Below, piece by piece: positions 5,177 through 5,802 of a stretch of 5,802 bases of DNA. Made by a program: the position numbers and the translations under genes. Numbering within the stretch: the stretch's first letter is position 1; the number at the start of each line of letters is the position of its first letter. Origin of the DNA: Clostridiales bacterium (GTDB lineage: Bacteria > Bacillota > Clostridia > Oscillospirales > Acutalibacteraceae); contig JAAZFZ010000119.1 in assembly GCA_012511485.1 (NCBI GenBank), positions 1 to 5,802 on the forward strand. Reading direction: 5' to 3'. A model generated the notes under the pieces. It made no database searches, was not told the DNA's origin, and saw nothing but the letters and a program-made list of their open reading frames with translations.

Positions 5177-5802
5177 ATGGAGGACAGTACAATTAAAAGG
5201 TTCGACAGTGCCGCTGCAAACATAACTCCTAGAATACAAAAACTGCTTCTTGATATATCAAGTGAGGATAAGAAAAATATCTGGGAAATCAGAATGAGAA
5301 ACAATGCCCCCGTTATACTTTTCGGAATTGGAGGAGTCTACTTTTTAAACAGGAATTCAAGGTTAAGCAGGCTTCATTCAGAAAATGCCGTTAAAATGAA
5401 TTCAGCGGAAATCAATGATACTTTTACAAGGCTGTGCGGATACTCTGTGCACTCTCACGCCGAAACGATACCTGATGGTTATATTTCGATTGAAGGAGGG
5501 CATCGGGCAGGCATCTGCGGAACGGCAGTTTTCAATAATGGGCAGATTACTTCTGTTAGGGATATTTTTTCAATTAATCTGAGAATAGCAAGAGAGAATA
5601 GACAGGCATCAAAGCAGCTTTGTGAATTGCTGTTTTCGGACTGCCTGAGAAGCGTAATTATTGCAGGCCCGCCCACCAGCGGCAAAACAACCATGCTCAG
5701 AGATTTGGCAAGAAGGCTTTCGGGCGGATACTGCGGCTGCTACTACAAAACTGCGATAATAGATGAACGGGGAGAAATTGCGGCAGTGCACAGGGGGAAT
5801 GC
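5177..5802 (+). CDS. spoIIIAA: SpoIIIAA, sporulation AAA-type/secretion-like ATPase (3' end beyond window)
   Basis: The frame stays open to the window edge; 208 codons plus two bases are visible of a protein usually about 300-340 residues long. SpoIIIAA is a mother-cell ATPase related to GspE/PilB secretion motors. It is the presumed energy source of the SpoIIIA-SpoIIQ channel (feeding tube) that links mother cell and engulfed forespore and keeps sigma-G active. Visible features are an N-terminal regulatory region with the family signature GYISIEGGHRAGICGTAV and SINLRIARE, a Walker A motif GPPTSGKTTMLRDLARRLS (P-loop residues 164-171), and a Walker B-like AIIDERGEIA (D196, E197). The gene is divergent from the YfhO gene across about 180 bp. 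In spore formers it opens the spoIIIAA-AH operon, so spoIIIAB is expected just past the edge. That operon is normally sigma-E controlled; I could not identify a convincing sigma-E promoter in 5080-5160. Confidence 0.95.
   Translation, partial: MEDSTIKRFDSAAANITPRIQKLLLDISSEDKKNIWEIRMRNNAPVILFGIGGVYFLNRNSRLSRLHSENAVKMNSAEINDTFTRLCGYSVHSHAETIPDGYISIEGGHRAGICGTAVFNNGQITSVRDIFSINLRIARENRQASKQLCELLFSDCLRSVIIAGPPTSGKTTMLRDLARRLSGGYCGCYYKTAIIDERGEIAAVHRGN

Noticed and set aside
5479..5791. Two minus-strand ORFs at the right end
   Set aside because: Both are antisense to spoIIIAA, whose Walker motifs and family signature are clear.
1..5802. tRNA, rRNA, CRISPR array, insertion sequence or prophage genes
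   Set aside because: None of the characteristic structures, repeats or protein motifs are present; the region reads as core chromosome.

Overview
The window looks like a chromosomal segment of an endospore-forming Firmicute, most likely a low-to-mid GC member of the Clostridia (Oscillospiraceae/Ruminococcaceae-like). Three things point there. A PASTA-domain Ser/Thr kinase sits next to rsgA, as in the Bacillus/Clostridium prpC-prkC-rsgA cluster. Two genes belong to dedicated sporulation families, spoVM and spoIIIAA. Strong AGGAGG-type ribosome binding sites and an AT-rich extended -10 promoter are also present. The species assignment is inference; no rRNA is present.

Layout: (1) 1-702, plus strand: 3' end of a membrane Ser/Thr kinase gene, showing only its extracellular PASTA region with an unusual beta-rich insert. 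(2) 732-1613, plus: complete rsgA, the circularly permuted GTPase of 30S maturation, with a 14-bp hairpin near the start of its coding sequence. (3) 1614-1977: a stretch holding two very small genes, a 47-residue Cys-bearing hydrophobic peptide (1696-1839) and a 28-residue SpoVM (1876-1962). A strong rho-independent terminator follows at 1978-2017. (4) 2016-4997, minus: a large YfhO-family polytopic membrane protein, convergent with the spoVM unit and overlapping the terminator T-tract. It is driven by a well-formed sigma-A promoter at 5052-5079. (5) 5177 to the window end, plus: 5' two-thirds of spoIIIAA, the ATPase gene that normally opens the spoIIIAA-AH operon.

How the genes may work together: the kinase senses muropeptides or lipid II in Gram-positives and regulates growth and exit from dormancy. 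RsgA is its classical neighbour and a known phosphorylation target in Bacillus. SpoVM marks the convex forespore surface and anchors the coat. SpoIIIAA powers the mother-cell side of the SpoIIIA-SpoIIQ channel. YfhO-family proteins are GT-C-like membrane proteins implicated in sugar decoration of lipoteichoic acid. The window therefore combines cell-envelope signalling, ribosome assembly and two mother-cell sporulation functions. The least explained element is the 47-residue peptide gene wedged between rsgA and spoVM, where Bacillus carries rpe and thiN.
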